Counted from the stretch's first letter, positions 16,070-26,550 are shown. The stretch is 41,908 nt of DNA from Paracoccaceae bacterium (GCA_018607905.1 JABBAP010000042.1:1-41908), one strand, 5' to 3'. Numbers and translations are program-made. The notes: a model not told the origin generated them from the sequence alone.

Positions 16070-17713
16070 ATGGCGCGTTATATATTTATTACTGGTGGTG
16101 TGGTTTCCAGCCTTGGCAAAGGCCTCGCCTCTGCGGCCCTTGGCGCATTGCTACAGGCCCGTGGCTATTCCGTCCGCCTGCGCAAACTCGACCCCTACCT
16201 CAACGTTGATCCGGGCACGATGTCCCCGTTTGAACACGGCGAGGTGTTCGTCACCGACGACGGCGCAGAAACCGATCTCGATCTTGGCCACTACGAACGC
16301 TTCACGGGCGTGGCCGCGCGCAACACAGACAGCGTATCCTCAGGCCGCATCTATTCCACTGTGTTGGAAAAAGAACGCCGTGGCGATTACTTGGGCAAAA
16401 CCATCCAAGTGGTCCCACACGTCACCAATGAAATCAAAGATTTCCTCGATGTTGGCGATGACGAGGTTGATTTCATGCTGTGTGAAATCGGCGGCACGGT
16501 CGGCGACATCGAAGGCCTCCCGTTCTTTGAAGCCATCCGCCAATTCGGCCACCAACGCCCACGCGGCAACTGCATCTACATGCACCTCACCCTGTTGCCC
16601 TACCTAAAAGCAGCAGGTGAGCTGAAAACCAAACCAACACAACACAGCGTCAAAGAGCTGCAATCCATCGGTATCGCACCAGACATCCTCGTGTGCCGCT
16701 CCGAACACCCAATTCCCGTCAAAGAACGCGAAAAACTTGCGCTGTTCTGTAACGTGCGCCCAGAATCAGTGATCGCCGCCTACGACCTTTCTTCAATCTA
16801 CGACGCGCCGCTGGCCTATCACAAAGAAGGCCTCGACCAAGCCGTGCTCGACGCCTTTGGCATCACCCCCGCGCCAAGACCAAAACTCGCCACATGGAAC
16901 GACGTTTCAGACCGCGTCCACAACCCAGACGGCCAAGTAAAAGTCGCCATCGTTGGCAAGTACACGCAACTAGAAGACGCCTATAAATCCTACACCGAGG
17001 CCCTAACACACGGCGGCATGCACAACCGTGTCAAAGTCAAAGTCGAGTGGGTTGATGCCGAAATATTTGAGCGTGAAGACGCGGCCTCCTACCTCGAAGG
17101 GTTCAATGGCATTATCGTTCCGGGCGGCTTTGGCGAACGCGGCACTGAGGGCAAAATCAAAGCGGCGCAATTCGCCCGCGAACACAAAATCCCCTACCTC
17201 GGCGTTTGTCTAGGCATGCAAATGGCCGTGATCGAAGCTGCACGAAACCTCGCCAAAATACCAGATGCAGGCTCGGAAGAGTTCGACCACGAGGCAGGCG
17301 GCAAACGTTTCACACCTGTTGTCTACCACCTCAAAGAATGGGTCGAAGGCAACCGCACCGTGCAACGGGATGCAAATGACGACAAAGGAGGCACCATGCG
17401 CCTCGGCGCGTATAACGCGACCTTGGCAGAAGGCTCGCAAATCGCTGGAATTTACGGCGCAACAGCCATCTCCGAACGCCACCGCCACCGCTACGAAGTT
17501 GATATCAAATACCGCGACCAACTCGAAGCTTGCGGCCTCAAATTCTCTGGAATGAGCCCCGATGGTCGCCTGCCAGAAATCGTCGAATTCCCCGACCACC
17601 CGTGGTACATCGGCGTGCAATTCCACCCCGAATTAAAATCAAAACCGTTTGAACCGCATCCCCTGTTCAGGGATTTCGTGAAAGCAGCGGTCACGCAATC
17701 ACGGCTGGTTTAA
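16070..17713 (+). CDS. pyrG: CTP synthase
   Basis: PyrG converts UTP to CTP using ATP and ammonia from glutamine. The 547-residue protein starts [20 protein letters not shown], the canonical opening of the synthetase domain (about 1-270), which also has [18 protein letters not shown] and [14 protein letters not shown]. The C-terminal glutaminase domain carries [14 protein letters not shown], the nucleophile Cys in [11 protein letters not shown], and the His/Glu pair in VQFHPELKS. The start is fixed by CGGGAG upstream and by family length. Confidence 0.98.
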   Translation: MARYIFITGGVVSSLGKGLASAALGALLQARGYSVRLRKLDPYLNVDPGTMSPFEHGEVFVTDDGAETDLDLGHYERFTGVAARNTDSVSSGRIYSTVLEKERRGDYLGKTIQVVPHVTNEIKDFLDVGDDEVDFMLCEIGGTVGDIEGLPFFEAIRQFGHQRPRGNCIYMHLTLLPYLKAAGELKTKPTQHSVKELQSIGIAPDILVCRSEHPIPVKEREKLALFCNVRPESVIAAYDLSSIYDAPLAYHKEGLDQAVLDAFGITPAPRPKLATWNDVSDRVHNPDGQVKVAIVGKYTQLEDAYKSYTEALTHGGMHNRVKVKVEWVDAEIFEREDAASYLEGFNGIIVPGGFGERGTEGKIKAAQFAREHKIPYLGVCLGMQMAVIEAARNLAKIPDAGSEEFDHEAGGKRFTPVVYHLKEWVEGNRTVQRDANDDKGGTMRLGAYNATLAEGSQIAGIYGATAISERHRHRYEVDIKYRDQLEACGLKFSGMSPDGRLPEIVEFPDHPWYIGVQFHPELKSKPFEPHPLFRDFVKAAVTQSRLV

Positions 17714-17777
17714 TCCCATAACGCGTTGCAATTCAGTGGCAATTACATAAACTTTGCTGAAACGGAGGATCCCACCA

Positions 17778-18788
17778 ATGCATCGCATCTTAAGCATCAT
17801 TTTTCTGACACTGAGTATATCCTCCGTACAGGCTGATACGCAGCGCGGTATTAGCTTGTACAAAGCCAAAGACTACGACGCGGCGCTTAGGGAGTTTAAA
17901 AAACCTGCATCCATAAATGACCCGGTGGCCGTGCGCTACCACGCCTATATGCTTTACACTGGAACTGGCGGGGATTTCGATCCACCCCGCGCCAAAGCCC
18001 TGCTGCGCAAAGCCTATAATGCCGGGGATCGGGCTTCGGGTGCTTACCTCGCAGGGTTGCTCGCGCGCGTGATGAGCACAAGCTTTTTCAAAGAAGATTT
18101 CACGCCAGAATTCTATGACACATTGGCAGAGGCAATGGTTTTGTTTGAAGACACCTACACAGGTAATTCAAATCAGGAAAACGCCACCAATATCACCAAA
18201 ATATTCCGGGTCACCGACGGTAAGGTCGCGCCAAAAAGCGATATGATCAGATGGTTGAAACGGGCCACCGCAGAAGGCGACGAATACTCGGCTTGGGATT
18301 TGGCACAGGCCTATTCATCGGCAAATGGTGTCAAAAAAGATGATGCTGCGGCATTCCACTGGGCCGAGCTTGCCGCATTTTTGGGCCATAGCGAAGCGCT
18401 TGGCGCAGTCGGAGGAATTTACGTTTTAGGCGCTGTTGGTCCCAAGAAACCAGACCAAGGCTTAGCTCTCATCCTTCGGGGGGCAGAACATCGCGATAAC
18501 GGCTCCCTGCTGCTTTTGGCAGAATATTACGCTAGCCTAGGAAGGCCACAGAATTTGGGGATGTCTTGGCGTATTCTAAATACCGCGCTAAACCAAGGCC
18601 TAAAGGAAAGCCCGCGATCACGTCAGCTTCAGGAACGATTGCGCGTGAAAGGGGCCTCTCAAATTGGCAAAACCATCACTGGTGCTCAGTATTATCAACG
18701 CATTGAAGGTCTTCTCTATAATTCCAAGAAGGATTACAATGCAGCCATAAGAAACTTCAATTCGCGCTACACGCCGTTTGACGGTTAA
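17778..18788 (+). CDS. Exported Sel1-like repeat protein
   Basis: A 336-residue protein with a signal peptide (MHRILSIIFLTLSISSVQA, cleavage before DT). Sel1/TPR-type helical repeats run through the body, for example DYDAALREFKKPASINDPVA, ARAKALLRKAYNAGDRAS-like segments, DEYSAWDLAQAYSSANGVKK and HSEALGAVGGIYVLGAVG. Such repeats mediate protein binding in the periplasm; the partner is unknown. A strong GGAGGA ribosome binding site selects the ATG at 17778. It lies between pyrG and a TerB-like gene in the same direction. Confidence 0.8.
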   Translation: MHRILSIIFLTLSISSVQADTQRGISLYKAKDYDAALREFKKPASINDPVAVRYHAYMLYTGTGGDFDPPRAKALLRKAYNAGDRASGAYLAGLLARVMSTSFFKEDFTPEFYDTLAEAMVLFEDTYTGNSNQENATNITKIFRVTDGKVAPKSDMIRWLKRATAEGDEYSAWDLAQAYSSANGVKKDDAAAFHWAELAAFLGHSEALGAVGGIYVLGAVGPKKPDQGLALILRGAEHRDNGSLLLLAEYYASLGRPQNLGMSWRILNTALNQGLKESPRSRQLQERLRVKGASQIGKTITGAQYYQRIEGLLYNSKKDYNAAIRNFNSRYTPFDG

Positions 18789-18814
18789 CCCTTCTAAATC
18801 AAAGCTGACACGCC

Positions 18815-19276
18815 ATGTTCCAAGCACTCCTCGATCTTTTCGCCACGCCAGACACCCGTGCGGATCTGCAACCCGAAGACGCGCGTGCAGCCCTTGCAAC
18901 GCTTTTGGTGCGCATTGCGCGCGCGGATGACCATTATGCTGAGGTCGAGCAGAAAATGATCACCGACGTTCTGCAAACCCGCTATGAACTCAGCGATGCA
19001 GACGTGCAGCTGCTAAAAGAAGACGCCGAACGCCTCGAATCCCAAGCCCCCGACACGGTACGCTTCACAAAAATTGTCAAAGAATCTGTCCCCTACGAGG
19101 ATCGCTCAGGCGTTGTCGAAGCCTTGTGGCGTGTCGCCCTCGCAGATGGCTCGCGCGATCACGAGGAAGACGGTTTTTTGCGCCTTGTCGTGAACCTTCT
19201 GGGCGTAAATGACCGCGACAGCGGCTTTGCCCGCCAAAAGGTCATCGCGCAGATGGAGCAAGAACAGGGCGAATAA
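18815..19276 (+). CDS. TerB-like (TerB/DjlA superfamily) protein
   Basis: A 153-residue cytosolic, all-helical protein. The pattern RAALATLLVRIARADDHYAEVE followed by a second Asp-containing helix pair, VVEALWRVALADGSRDHEEDGFLRLVVNLLGV, is typical of the TerB fold, which carries paired metal-binding acidic residues. Family members are linked to tellurite resistance or to co-chaperones, but single-domain versions like this one have no fixed role. It follows the Sel1 gene by 26 nt and may be co-transcribed with it. Confidence 0.8.
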   Translation: MFQALLDLFATPDTRADLQPEDARAALATLLVRIARADDHYAEVEQKMITDVLQTRYELSDADVQLLKEDAERLESQAPDTVRFTKIVKESVPYEDRSGVVEALWRVALADGSRDHEEDGFLRLVVNLLGVNDRDSGFARQKVIAQMEQEQGE

Positions 19277-19320
19277 CCGCCCCGCCCTTCTTTTGGCCAA
19301 AAATATCCAAATCAGACGCT

Positions 19321-20544
19321 TTAGAAAAACGCCTGCAAACCAGTTTGCGCACGGCCCAAGATCAGCGCATGCACATCATGCGTGCCTTCATAGGTGTTCA
19401 CCGTCTCAAGGTTCATCATGTGACGGATCACCTGGAATTCCTGCGAAATCCCGTTACCGCCGTGCATGTCCCGCGCCATCCGCGCGATATCCAGCGCTTT
19501 GCCACAGTTATTGCGCTTCACGATTGAAATCATCTCTGGCGCGGCATTTGCCTCGTCCATCAACCGACCAACCCGCAACGATGCCTGCAACCCCAGCGTA
19601 ATTTCCGTCTGCATATCGGCTAGCTTTTTCTGGAACAACTGCGTTTGCGCCAGTGGTTTGTTGAACTGCTTACGATCCAACCCGTATTGCCGCGCGGCGT
19701 GCCAGCAGGCCTCGGCCGCACCCAAAGCACCCCAAGAAATGCCATAGCGCGCGCGGTTCAAACAGCCAAACGGCCCCTTCAGGCCTTCAACATTTGGCAG
19801 CAACGCATCCTCACCAACTTCGACGTTTTCCATCACGATTTCACCCGTGATCGATGCGCGCAGCGATTGTTTGCCCTCGATTTTTGGCGCGGACAGACCC
19901 TTCATGCCTTTTTCTAAAACAAATCCACGGATTTTACCGCCATGTTCCTCGGATTTGGCCCAAACAACAAACACATCCGCAATCGGCGCGTTTGAAATCC
20001 ACATTTTCGCGCCGTTCAGAACATAGCCGCCCTGAACCTTCTCGGCTTTTGTTTTCATGCCACCAGGATCAGAACCCGCATCTGGTTCGGTCAAACCAAA
20101 ACAGCCGATATGTTCGCCGGATGCCAATTTTGGCAGGTATTTCATCCGCTGCTCTTCCGAGCCATAGGCATAAATCGGGTACATCACCAAAGACGATTGC
20201 ACAGACATCATTGAACGATACCCAGAATCCACACGTTCCACTTCACGCGCAACCAAACCATAGCTCACATAGCTCGATCCAATGCCACCGTATTGTTCTG
20301 GAATGGTAATGCCCAGCAATCCCATCTCGCCCATTTCCTGAAAAATGCTCGGATCGCTGCTTTCATCCGCATAGGCCTTGGTCACACGTGGTTGCAATTT
20401 TTCCTGCCCATAGGCGCGCGCCGCATCGCGGATCATCCGCTCTTCTTCGCTCAACTGGCTTTCCAGCAGCAGCGCGTCATCCCACTGGAATGTTCCCAAA
20501 TCTGGTTTGTCTTTGGCTTTCAAAGTTGGTGTCTGCGCAGTCAT
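19321..20544 (-). CDS. gcdH: Glutaryl-CoA dehydrogenase (acyl-CoA dehydrogenase family)
   Basis: GcdH is an FAD enzyme that oxidises and decarboxylates glutaryl-CoA to crotonyl-CoA in lysine, hydroxylysine and tryptophan breakdown. The 407-residue protein has [50 protein letters not shown] and the C-terminal [20 protein letters not shown] containing the catalytic Glu. These segments fit the glutaryl-CoA branch rather than short- or medium-chain dehydrogenases. The start at 20544 follows AAGGACG. It diverges from the amidotransferase operon. Confidence 0.88.
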   Translation of the reverse strand: MTAQTPTLKAKDKPDLGTFQWDDALLLESQLSEEERMIRDAARAYGQEKLQPRVTKAYADESSDPSIFQEMGEMGLLGITIPEQYGGIGSSYVSYGLVAREVERVDSGYRSMMSVQSSLVMYPIYAYGSEEQRMKYLPKLASGEHIGCFGLTEPDAGSDPGGMKTKAEKVQGGYVLNGAKMWISNAPIADVFVVWAKSEEHGGKIRGFVLEKGMKGLSAPKIEGKQSLRASITGEIVMENVEVGEDALLPNVEGLKGPFGCLNRARYGISWGALGAAEACWHAARQYGLDRKQFNKPLAQTQLFQKKLADMQTEITLGLQASLRVGRLMDEANAAPEMISIVKRNNCGKALDIARMARDMHGGNGISQEFQVIRHMMNLETVNTYEGTHDVHALILGRAQTGLQAFF

Positions 20545-20654
20545 CAAAGCGTCCTTTACGTCGTGGAAAAATGTTGGTTTGTTGGTATGCGAACAGCCAA
20601 AGCAGTTCAACCCTCTTGCCTGCTACGCTACGTCAGTGCTAGCCATTAACCAAC

Positions 20655-20667
20655 CGCACAATGTGCG
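20655..20667. promoter_or_regulatory. Short palindrome before the amidotransferase operon
   Basis: CGCACA, A, TGTGCG is a perfect 6-bp inverted repeat ending 16 nt before the amidotransferase start, within the divergent gcdH/amidotransferase gap. It is a candidate operator; no regulator for it is adjacent. Confidence 0.35.
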
Positions 20668-20683
20668 ACATATCAGGTGTTTT

Positions 20684-21370
20684 ATGAAAATTGGTATCCT
20701 GCAAACAGGTAAATCCCCCGAACAGCTCGCGCCAACGTTTGGGGATTACGGCAATATGTTCGAACGGATGTTGGATGGGCGCGGTTTTAAATTTCGCATC
20801 TACGATATCCTCGAAAACGAATTTCCCGCGTCGATAACAGAACAAGACGGCTGGATCATCACGGGTTCACGCTTTGGCGCCTACGAGGATCACGATTGGA
20901 TCCCGCCGCTCGAATCCCTCATTCGCGATCTTCACGCCGCAAAATCGCCAATGATTGGCGTCTGCTTTGGCCATCAAATCATCGCCCAAGCTCTTGGCGG
21001 TAAGGTCGAAAAATACGCGGCTGGTTGGTCCGTGGGCCGTGTAGAATACAACGCAAATGGCAAAAAACTCCCGCTGTTCGCATGGCATCAAGATCAGGTC
21101 ATCACTCCGCCAAAAAACGCAAAAACCGTCGCCAGCACCGAATTTTGCGCCCACGCAGCCCTGACCATCGGCAATCACATCTACACCATCCAACCTCATC
21201 CAGAATTCGATGCGGATTTCGTCACTGGCCTTGCAAACACCCGCGCCAAAGGCATCGTCCCCGATCCCCAACGCCTCGCTGCAATTGAAAGCGCCAAATC
21301 ACCCGTCGCCACCGCTTATATGGCCGACCATTTCGAAAAATTCTTAAAACAAGGCCAAGCCAATGGATGA
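20684..21370 (+). CDS. Class I glutamine amidotransferase-like protein
   Basis: A 228-residue stand-alone glutaminase-type protein. The triad is Cys94 in GVCFGHQ, His172 and Glu174 in QPHPEF. It belongs to the GuaA/GMP-synthase-like amidotransferase group rather than the PuuD (gamma-glutamyl-GABA hydrolase) group by appearance. Its last 8 nt overlap the glutamine-synthetase-like gene, which is followed without gap by an FAD oxidoreductase. In that setting a role in making or cleaving a gamma-glutamyl-amine conjugate is likely, but the actual reaction is inferred. Confidence 0.85.
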   Translation: MKIGILQTGKSPEQLAPTFGDYGNMFERMLDGRGFKFRIYDILENEFPASITEQDGWIITGSRFGAYEDHDWIPPLESLIRDLHAAKSPMIGVCFGHQIIAQALGGKVEKYAAGWSVGRVEYNANGKKLPLFAWHQDQVITPPKNAKTVASTEFCAHAALTIGNHIYTIQPHPEFDADFVTGLANTRAKGIVPDPQRLAAIESAKSPVATAYMADHFEKFLKQGQANG

Positions 21371-22733
21371 TAACCTCAAATGGGTTGAAAAAATCCCAAA
21401 AGCCGCCCGTGAATATATCGAAGGTCGCCGCCTAGAAGAGGTCGAGTGCATCATTTCAGATACCACGGGTATTTCGCGCGGCAAATGTATGCCCGCCCGC
21501 AAATTTGGCCGCCTCGATCCGATGTACCTGCCAGACAGCATCTTTTATCAAACGGTTACAGGCTCTTACGTCGATATGGACGAAATAGAAAACCAGTACA
21601 CCGAAGGCGATATGGTCCTGAAACCTGATTTTTCATCCGCCACAGCCGCCCCGTGGACAGGCGACGTCACGTTGCAAATCATCCACGATGTTTCCGATCT
21701 AAACGGCAATCCAATGCCGCTGATCCCGCGAAATGTGCTCAAACGTGTGCTGTCCTACTATGAGGCCGATGGCCTTGTGCCAGTGGTAGCGCCCGAAATG
21801 GAATTCTTCCTCGTGGCGCGCAACACCGATCCAAACCAACCCATCACACCCAAATTGGGCCGCACAGGCCGCCCCGCCGCATCCATGCAGGCCTATTCCA
21901 TGTCCGCCGTCGATGAATACGGCCCCGTGATCGACGACATCTATGATTTCGCCGAAGCCCAAGGCTTTGAGATCGACACAATCATCCAAGAAGGCGGCGC
22001 GGGTCAGGTCGAGATTAACCTCAAACACGGCGACGCCATCAAGCTCGCTGACGAAGTATTCTACTTCAAACGCTTGATAAAAGAGGCCGCCCTGCGCCAC
22101 GATTGTTATGCCACGTTCATGGCCAAACCGATGGGCGATCAGCCGGGATCAGCAATGCACATCCACCATTCGGTTTTAGATGCAAAAACAGGCAAAAACA
22201 TCTTCAACGATGCCAATGATAAACCGACCGAGGCTTTCGGCAGCTTTATCGCAGGCCTGCAAACCTACCTGCCCGCCGCCACGCCGTTCATCGCGCCCTA
22301 CGTGAACAGTTATCGCCGCTACGTGGCCAATTTTTCCGCACCGATTAACCTTGAATGGGCTGAAAACAACCGCACCACGGGCATTCGCGTGCCCATTTCC
22401 GATCCAGAATCGCGGCGCGTCGAAAACCGTGTCGCAGGCATGGATTGCAATCCCTACATCGGATTGGCCGCGTCCTTGGCCTGTGGTTATCTCGGTTTAA
22501 AAAATAAACTCACCCCGCGCGTCGCCGCCACAGGCGAGGCCTACGATGCCGACCGCGATATCCCGCCATCCCTGCGCGAAGCCTTGTCCTTGCTGGACGA
22601 AAACGAGGAGCTGACCGAAATGTTAGGCCCCGAATTCACCGCCGTTTACAAAGCAGCGAAACACAAAGAGCTTGAGGATTATCAAGAGGTTATCAGCCCG
22701 TGGGAACGTGAACATTTGCTGATGAACGTCTAA
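21363..22733 (+). CDS. Glutamine synthetase family gamma-glutamyl-amine ligase (PuuA-like)
   Basis: A 456-residue ATP-dependent ligase of the glutamine synthetase family. The catalytic domain shows VAPEMEFFLVARN, MHIHHSVLDAKTG and NFSAPINLEWAENNRTTGIR, with RRVENRVAGMDCNPY following. The usual adenylylation tyrosine region of GlnA is absent and the N-terminal beta-grasp domain is short, as in PuuA-like enzymes that join glutamate to putrescine or other amines. Neighbours (amidotransferase overlapping by 8 nt, FAD oxidoreductase abutting) fit a gamma-glutamyl polyamine or amine pathway. The real amine is not readable from the sequence; methylamine (GmaS activity) is an alternative. Confidence 0.85.
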   Translation: MDDNLKWVEKIPKAAREYIEGRRLEEVECIISDTTGISRGKCMPARKFGRLDPMYLPDSIFYQTVTGSYVDMDEIENQYTEGDMVLKPDFSSATAAPWTGDVTLQIIHDVSDLNGNPMPLIPRNVLKRVLSYYEADGLVPVVAPEMEFFLVARNTDPNQPITPKLGRTGRPAASMQAYSMSAVDEYGPVIDDIYDFAEAQGFEIDTIIQEGGAGQVEINLKHGDAIKLADEVFYFKRLIKEAALRHDCYATFMAKPMGDQPGSAMHIHHSVLDAKTGKNIFNDANDKPTEAFGSFIAGLQTYLPAATPFIAPYVNSYRRYVANFSAPINLEWAENNRTTGIRVPISDPESRRVENRVAGMDCNPYIGLAASLACGYLGLKNKLTPRVAATGEAYDADRDIPPSLREALSLLDENEELTEMLGPEFTAVYKAAKHKELEDYQEVISPWEREHLLMNV

Positions 22734-24041
22734 ATGAACCTGCTTTATTCCAACGATAAACGCGGCCAATACCCAGACAGCTGGTATGCCGCAACCGCCA
22801 CGCCGCTGGACCCATTTCCAAAACTCAAAGGCGCACATACCTTTGATGTCTGCGTCATCGGCGCTGGTTACACAGGCCTTTCAACCGCACTCCACCTCGC
22901 AGAGCGCGGCTATTCCGTCGCCGTGATCGAGGCCCACCGTGTTGGCTGGGGCGCATCAGGGCGCAATGGCGGCCAAGTCGGATCGGGCCAACGCCGCGAA
23001 CAGGATGAATTGGAAAAAATGGTTGGGATAGACGATGCTCGCCACCTTTGGGATTTATCCGAACAGGCAAAGGCCCTGATAAAATCCCTAACCGATACCC
23101 ACCAAATCGAAAGTGCGCACAAACAAGGCGTCGCCCATGTGGAATGCCACGCCAAAGACGTGCCCCACGCCCACGCCTACACCGAACACCTTGAAAAAAC
23201 CTACGGTTACATGCAAATCCAAAACCTGGATCGCGACGCCACATGTGAACTGCTTGGCACAAATGCCTATCACGGCGGCGCACTTGATATGGGGGCCGCG
23301 CACATTCACCCGCTCAATTTTGCAATTGGCCTTGCGCGTGCTGCAACAACCGCTGGCGTGCAAATTTTTGAACAATCCGAGGTCACAAAAATCGCCAAAG
23401 GCGACCCTGCCACCGTTGTCACGGCCCACGGCAAAGTCACCGCCAATCACGTCGTCCTCGCCTGCAACGGCTACCTCGGCGGATTAAACGAAGCCACGGC
23501 CGCCCGCGTCATGCCGATCAACAACTTCATCGTCGCAACCGAACCCCTTGGCCAACGCGGCGCAGAGGCGCTCATCAAACAAGACGTCGCCATCGCAGAC
23601 AGCAAATTCGTGGTCAATTACTACCGTCGCAGTGCTGACAATCGCCTGTTGTTCGGCGGCGGCGAAAGCTACGGCTATAAATTCCCCAAAGACATTCGCG
23701 AGGTCGTCAGCAAACCAATGCTGCAAATCTACCCACAGCTCAAAGACGTGAAACTCGAATACGCATGGGGCGGCACACTTGCGATCACGGTCAACCGCAT
23801 GCCCCATTTTGCACAGGTCGCGCCAAACATCCTCTCCGCCTCAGGCTACTCTGGCCACGGCGTCGCGCTTGCCACACTTGCAGGTAAAATCACCGCCGCC
23901 GCCATCGCAGGCCAAGCCGAGGATTTCGACGTGATGTCACGTGTCCCAACGCACCGTTTTCCTGGGGGCCGCGCCCTGCGTTCCCCGAGCCTAAAACTCG
24001 CGATGACATGGTACGCAATGCGCGATCGTTTGGGCCTTTAA
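22734..24041 (+). CDS. FAD-dependent oxidoreductase, PuuB/OrdL-like
   Basis: A 435-residue DAO-family flavoenzyme. Residues 39-48 hold the Rossmann motif VCVIGAGYTG, followed by GWGASGRNGGQVGSGQRREQ, typical of gamma-glutamylputrescine oxidoreductases. RLLFGGGESYGYKF and the C-terminal YSGHGVALATLAGKI are also family-like. The likely reaction is oxidation of a gamma-glutamylated amine to aldehyde, releasing ammonia and peroxide. ATG directly follows the TAA of the ligase gene (no gap), so translation is coupled. Its stop codon shares bases with that of the convergent dehydrogenase gene. Confidence 0.85.
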   Translation: MNLLYSNDKRGQYPDSWYAATATPLDPFPKLKGAHTFDVCVIGAGYTGLSTALHLAERGYSVAVIEAHRVGWGASGRNGGQVGSGQRREQDELEKMVGIDDARHLWDLSEQAKALIKSLTDTHQIESAHKQGVAHVECHAKDVPHAHAYTEHLEKTYGYMQIQNLDRDATCELLGTNAYHGGALDMGAAHIHPLNFAIGLARAATTAGVQIFEQSEVTKIAKGDPATVVTAHGKVTANHVVLACNGYLGGLNEATAARVMPINNFIVATEPLGQRGAEALIKQDVAIADSKFVVNYYRRSADNRLLFGGGESYGYKFPKDIREVVSKPMLQIYPQLKDVKLEYAWGGTLAITVNRMPHFAQVAPNILSASGYSGHGVALATLAGKITAAAIAGQAEDFDVMSRVPTHRFPGGRALRSPSLKLAMTWYAMRDRLGL

Positions 24042-26458
24042 GCTCGCAATCGCGCGCCTTTTGGGTCAAACGCAGGCTCGCCCAAAATCACCGCCTTGTG
24101 CGCACGGCCCAACACGGCCACGTCTACTTCGCCCCCTGCGACCGCATATTCCGTCTTGATAAACGCCAACGCACAGGATTGATCGACGCTAAACCCATAG
24201 GCCCCAGAACTGACCCGCCCAACAGGCGTTCCATCAGCCAAGAATATCGGCTCGCCGCCTGAACTGTCTGCATTTTCCGTTTCAATCGTCAAGCACACCA
24301 GCTTTTCACGCGGCGCTTTGTCCATGATGGCGGCGTAGGCCTCTTTGCCAAGGAAATTCGGCTTTTCCATCTTGATCAACCGCTCAAACCCAACCTCTTG
24401 GGGCCAATATTCAGGCGAATATTCGCGGCTCCACGATCCATAGCCCTTTTCAATGCGCAAACTCCCCAAACTGCGCCCGCCAACAGGCATAATTCCCAGA
24501 TCTTTGCCACTTTCAAACAGCGCATCCCACAGCTTGGCCTGATCCGCCTCCGCTACATAAATCTCCCAACCCAGATCGCCCGTGAACGACACCCGAATGC
24601 CAATCGATTCAATCCCCGCAATGGTAAATTGACGCGAGCGCATGAATTTCCAGCTCTCGTTGCTCAAATCTTCTTGCGTCAACCGCGCCAGCAATTCGCG
24701 CGATTTCGGCCCTGCAACATTCACGCCGCAATACTCATCCGTGACCGTTTCAAACGTGGTGCCCTCAGGCAAATCAACCATCTGGAAATACCGCTGATGA
24801 TACCGCTCGCCAATGCCCGTCCCGATCATAAAGAAATGATCCTCCGCCAGTTTGGTCACGGTGAAATCACCGGCAATGCCGCCCCGCACGCCCAACATCG
24901 GCGTCAGACAAGACCGCCCAACCTCCTTTGGCACATGGTTTGCAATCAGACGGTCGATCCAATCCGCAGCCCCCGCCCCTTTAATCTCGTATTTGCCGAA
25001 ATTCGACACATCTATCACGCCCACATTTTCGCGCAGGTTGCGACATTCGCGCCCAACAGGTTCGAACCAATCTTGGCGCGTAAAGCCGTAACTTTCCTTG
25101 CCAACCTTGCCTTCGCCTGCGTACCACAACGGATGTTCCCAGCCGTAATTCAGCCCGTGAACCGCCCCCATCGCCTTCTGACGTTGATAAATCGGCCGCA
25201 TTCGCGTTTCACGCCCCGCATCGCGTTCTTCAAATGGGAAATGGATCGCAAAGCGTTTGGAATACTGATCCGCAACCTTTTCTTGGGTAAATTTCTTATC
25301 CGCCCAATGCCCAAACCGCGTCAAATCCCACGGGAACATATCAAACTCTGGCTCCCCTTCAATGATCCACTGTGCGGACATCAAACCAAGGCCGCCTGAT
25401 TGGCTAAATCCTGGAATAATCCCGCAACAACAAAAGTAATTCTTCAATTCTGGCACAGGACCGTACAGCGCGGAACTGTCAGGCGACCAAATCATCGGCC
25501 CATTAATCACCCGCTTAATGCCTGCTGTCGCCGCCACTGGAACCCGCTCCATCGCGCGTTCCAAATTGTCCATGATGCGGTCCAAATCCCCGTCAAATAA
25601 CTCATGTCCAAACCCCGCTGGCGTGCCCTCTTCGGCCCAGAATTTCAGGTTCTTTTCATAGGCCCCAATCAGCAATCCATTGCCCTCTTGGCGCATGTAA
25701 TATTCGCCGTCGCGATCCGCCACAGAGGGCAAACGCGATGTCATGGCCTCAATTTCGGGGATGGTTTCTGTCACCAAATATTGGTGTTCTGTCGGTTGCA
25801 ATGGCAGCTTTATCCCCGCCATCGCCGCCACTTCTCGCGCCCACAAGCCCCCCACATTCACCACCCACTGCGTGTGAATGTTGCCTTTTGGCGTTTCCAC
25901 AATCCAACTGCCATCTGGTTGTTGAATCGTCGCCGTCGCAGGGCAAAACCGATGGATTTCCGCCCCCATTTGGCGCGCACCCGTCGCATAGGCTTGGGTC
26001 ACACCGCTTGGGTCAACATTACCGCCGTCCTCTTCAAACATGATGCAGCGCACACCGTCCAAATTCAGCAACGGGTTCTTTTCCAACGCCTGTTCAGGCG
26101 TCAGCTCATAAAATTTCTCCTGAAAATACCGCGCCTTGGCCTCTTGCAAACGCAGCTGGTGTTCCCGATTTTCGGTCTGCGCCAGATAGATGGAACCGGG
26201 TTGAAAAACACCGCAACCTTGCCCCGTTTCCTTTTCCAATTCCTTGTACAGGTTCATGGTATAGTATTGAATCTTCGAGATATTATTGTTGTCGTGCAGC
26301 CCATGCAGGTTCGCCGCCGCATGCCAAGTGGAGCCAGACGTCAGCTCGTCACGTTCCAGCAGAACAACATCCGTCCACCCCAGTTTTGCCAAATGGTACA
26401 GGATCGAACACCCGACCAGACCACCACCAATAACAACCGCTTGTGCGTGGGTTTTCAT
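24038..26458 (-). CDS. Dimethylglycine/sarcosine dehydrogenase-like FAD-GcvT protein
   Basis: An 806-residue two-part enzyme. Residues 1 to about 370 form a DAO-type FAD domain with VVIGGGLVGCSILYHL and TSGSTWHAAANLHG; His46 matches the covalent-FAD histidine of dimethylglycine and sarcosine dehydrogenases. After a linker, residues about 430-800 are a GcvT aminomethyltransferase-type folate domain (GVRGGIAGDFTVTKLAED, VSFTGDLGWEIYVAE, then a C-terminal barrel). Such enzymes demethylate N-methylglycines and pass the one-carbon unit to tetrahydrofolate. Start 26458 has GGAG upstream; a 13-codon longer frame is rejected. It diverges from a LysR gene. The exact substrate is not determined. Confidence 0.85.
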   Translation of the reverse strand: MKTHAQAVVIGGGLVGCSILYHLAKLGWTDVVLLERDELTSGSTWHAAANLHGLHDNNNISKIQYYTMNLYKELEKETGQGCGVFQPGSIYLAQTENREHQLRLQEAKARYFQEKFYELTPEQALEKNPLLNLDGVRCIMFEEDGGNVDPSGVTQAYATGARQMGAEIHRFCPATATIQQPDGSWIVETPKGNIHTQWVVNVGGLWAREVAAMAGIKLPLQPTEHQYLVTETIPEIEAMTSRLPSVADRDGEYYMRQEGNGLLIGAYEKNLKFWAEEGTPAGFGHELFDGDLDRIMDNLERAMERVPVAATAGIKRVINGPMIWSPDSSALYGPVPELKNYFCCCGIIPGFSQSGGLGLMSAQWIIEGEPEFDMFPWDLTRFGHWADKKFTQEKVADQYSKRFAIHFPFEERDAGRETRMRPIYQRQKAMGAVHGLNYGWEHPLWYAGEGKVGKESYGFTRQDWFEPVGRECRNLRENVGVIDVSNFGKYEIKGAGAADWIDRLIANHVPKEVGRSCLTPMLGVRGGIAGDFTVTKLAEDHFFMIGTGIGERYHQRYFQMVDLPEGTTFETVTDEYCGVNVAGPKSRELLARLTQEDLSNESWKFMRSRQFTIAGIESIGIRVSFTGDLGWEIYVAEADQAKLWDALFESGKDLGIMPVGGRSLGSLRIEKGYGSWSREYSPEYWPQEVGFERLIKMEKPNFLGKEAYAAIMDKAPREKLVCLTIETENADSSGGEPIFLADGTPVGRVSSGAYGFSVDQSCALAFIKTEYAVAGGEVDVAVLGRAHKAVILGEPAFDPKGARLRA

Positions 26459-26550
26459 GTCATTTCTCCAAGATTTATGTGCGATAATTTTTGACATTAA
26501 ACGCGAAAATCCTTGCGAAATATCGCTGAAACGTATTTATTCGAAAGAGT

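Noticed and set aside
20684-24041. Idea that this is the N-methylglutamate (mgsABC/gmaS) methylamine cluster
   Set aside because: The Mgs and Mgd subunits are not present; only a GS-family ligase is shared, and the FAD oxidoreductase resembles PuuB instead.
24398-25399. A 333-codon plus-strand frame opposite the dehydrogenase gene
   Set aside because: It is a shadow of the minus-strand FAD-GcvT gene; the product is Arg/Pro/His-rich and unrelated to any family I know.
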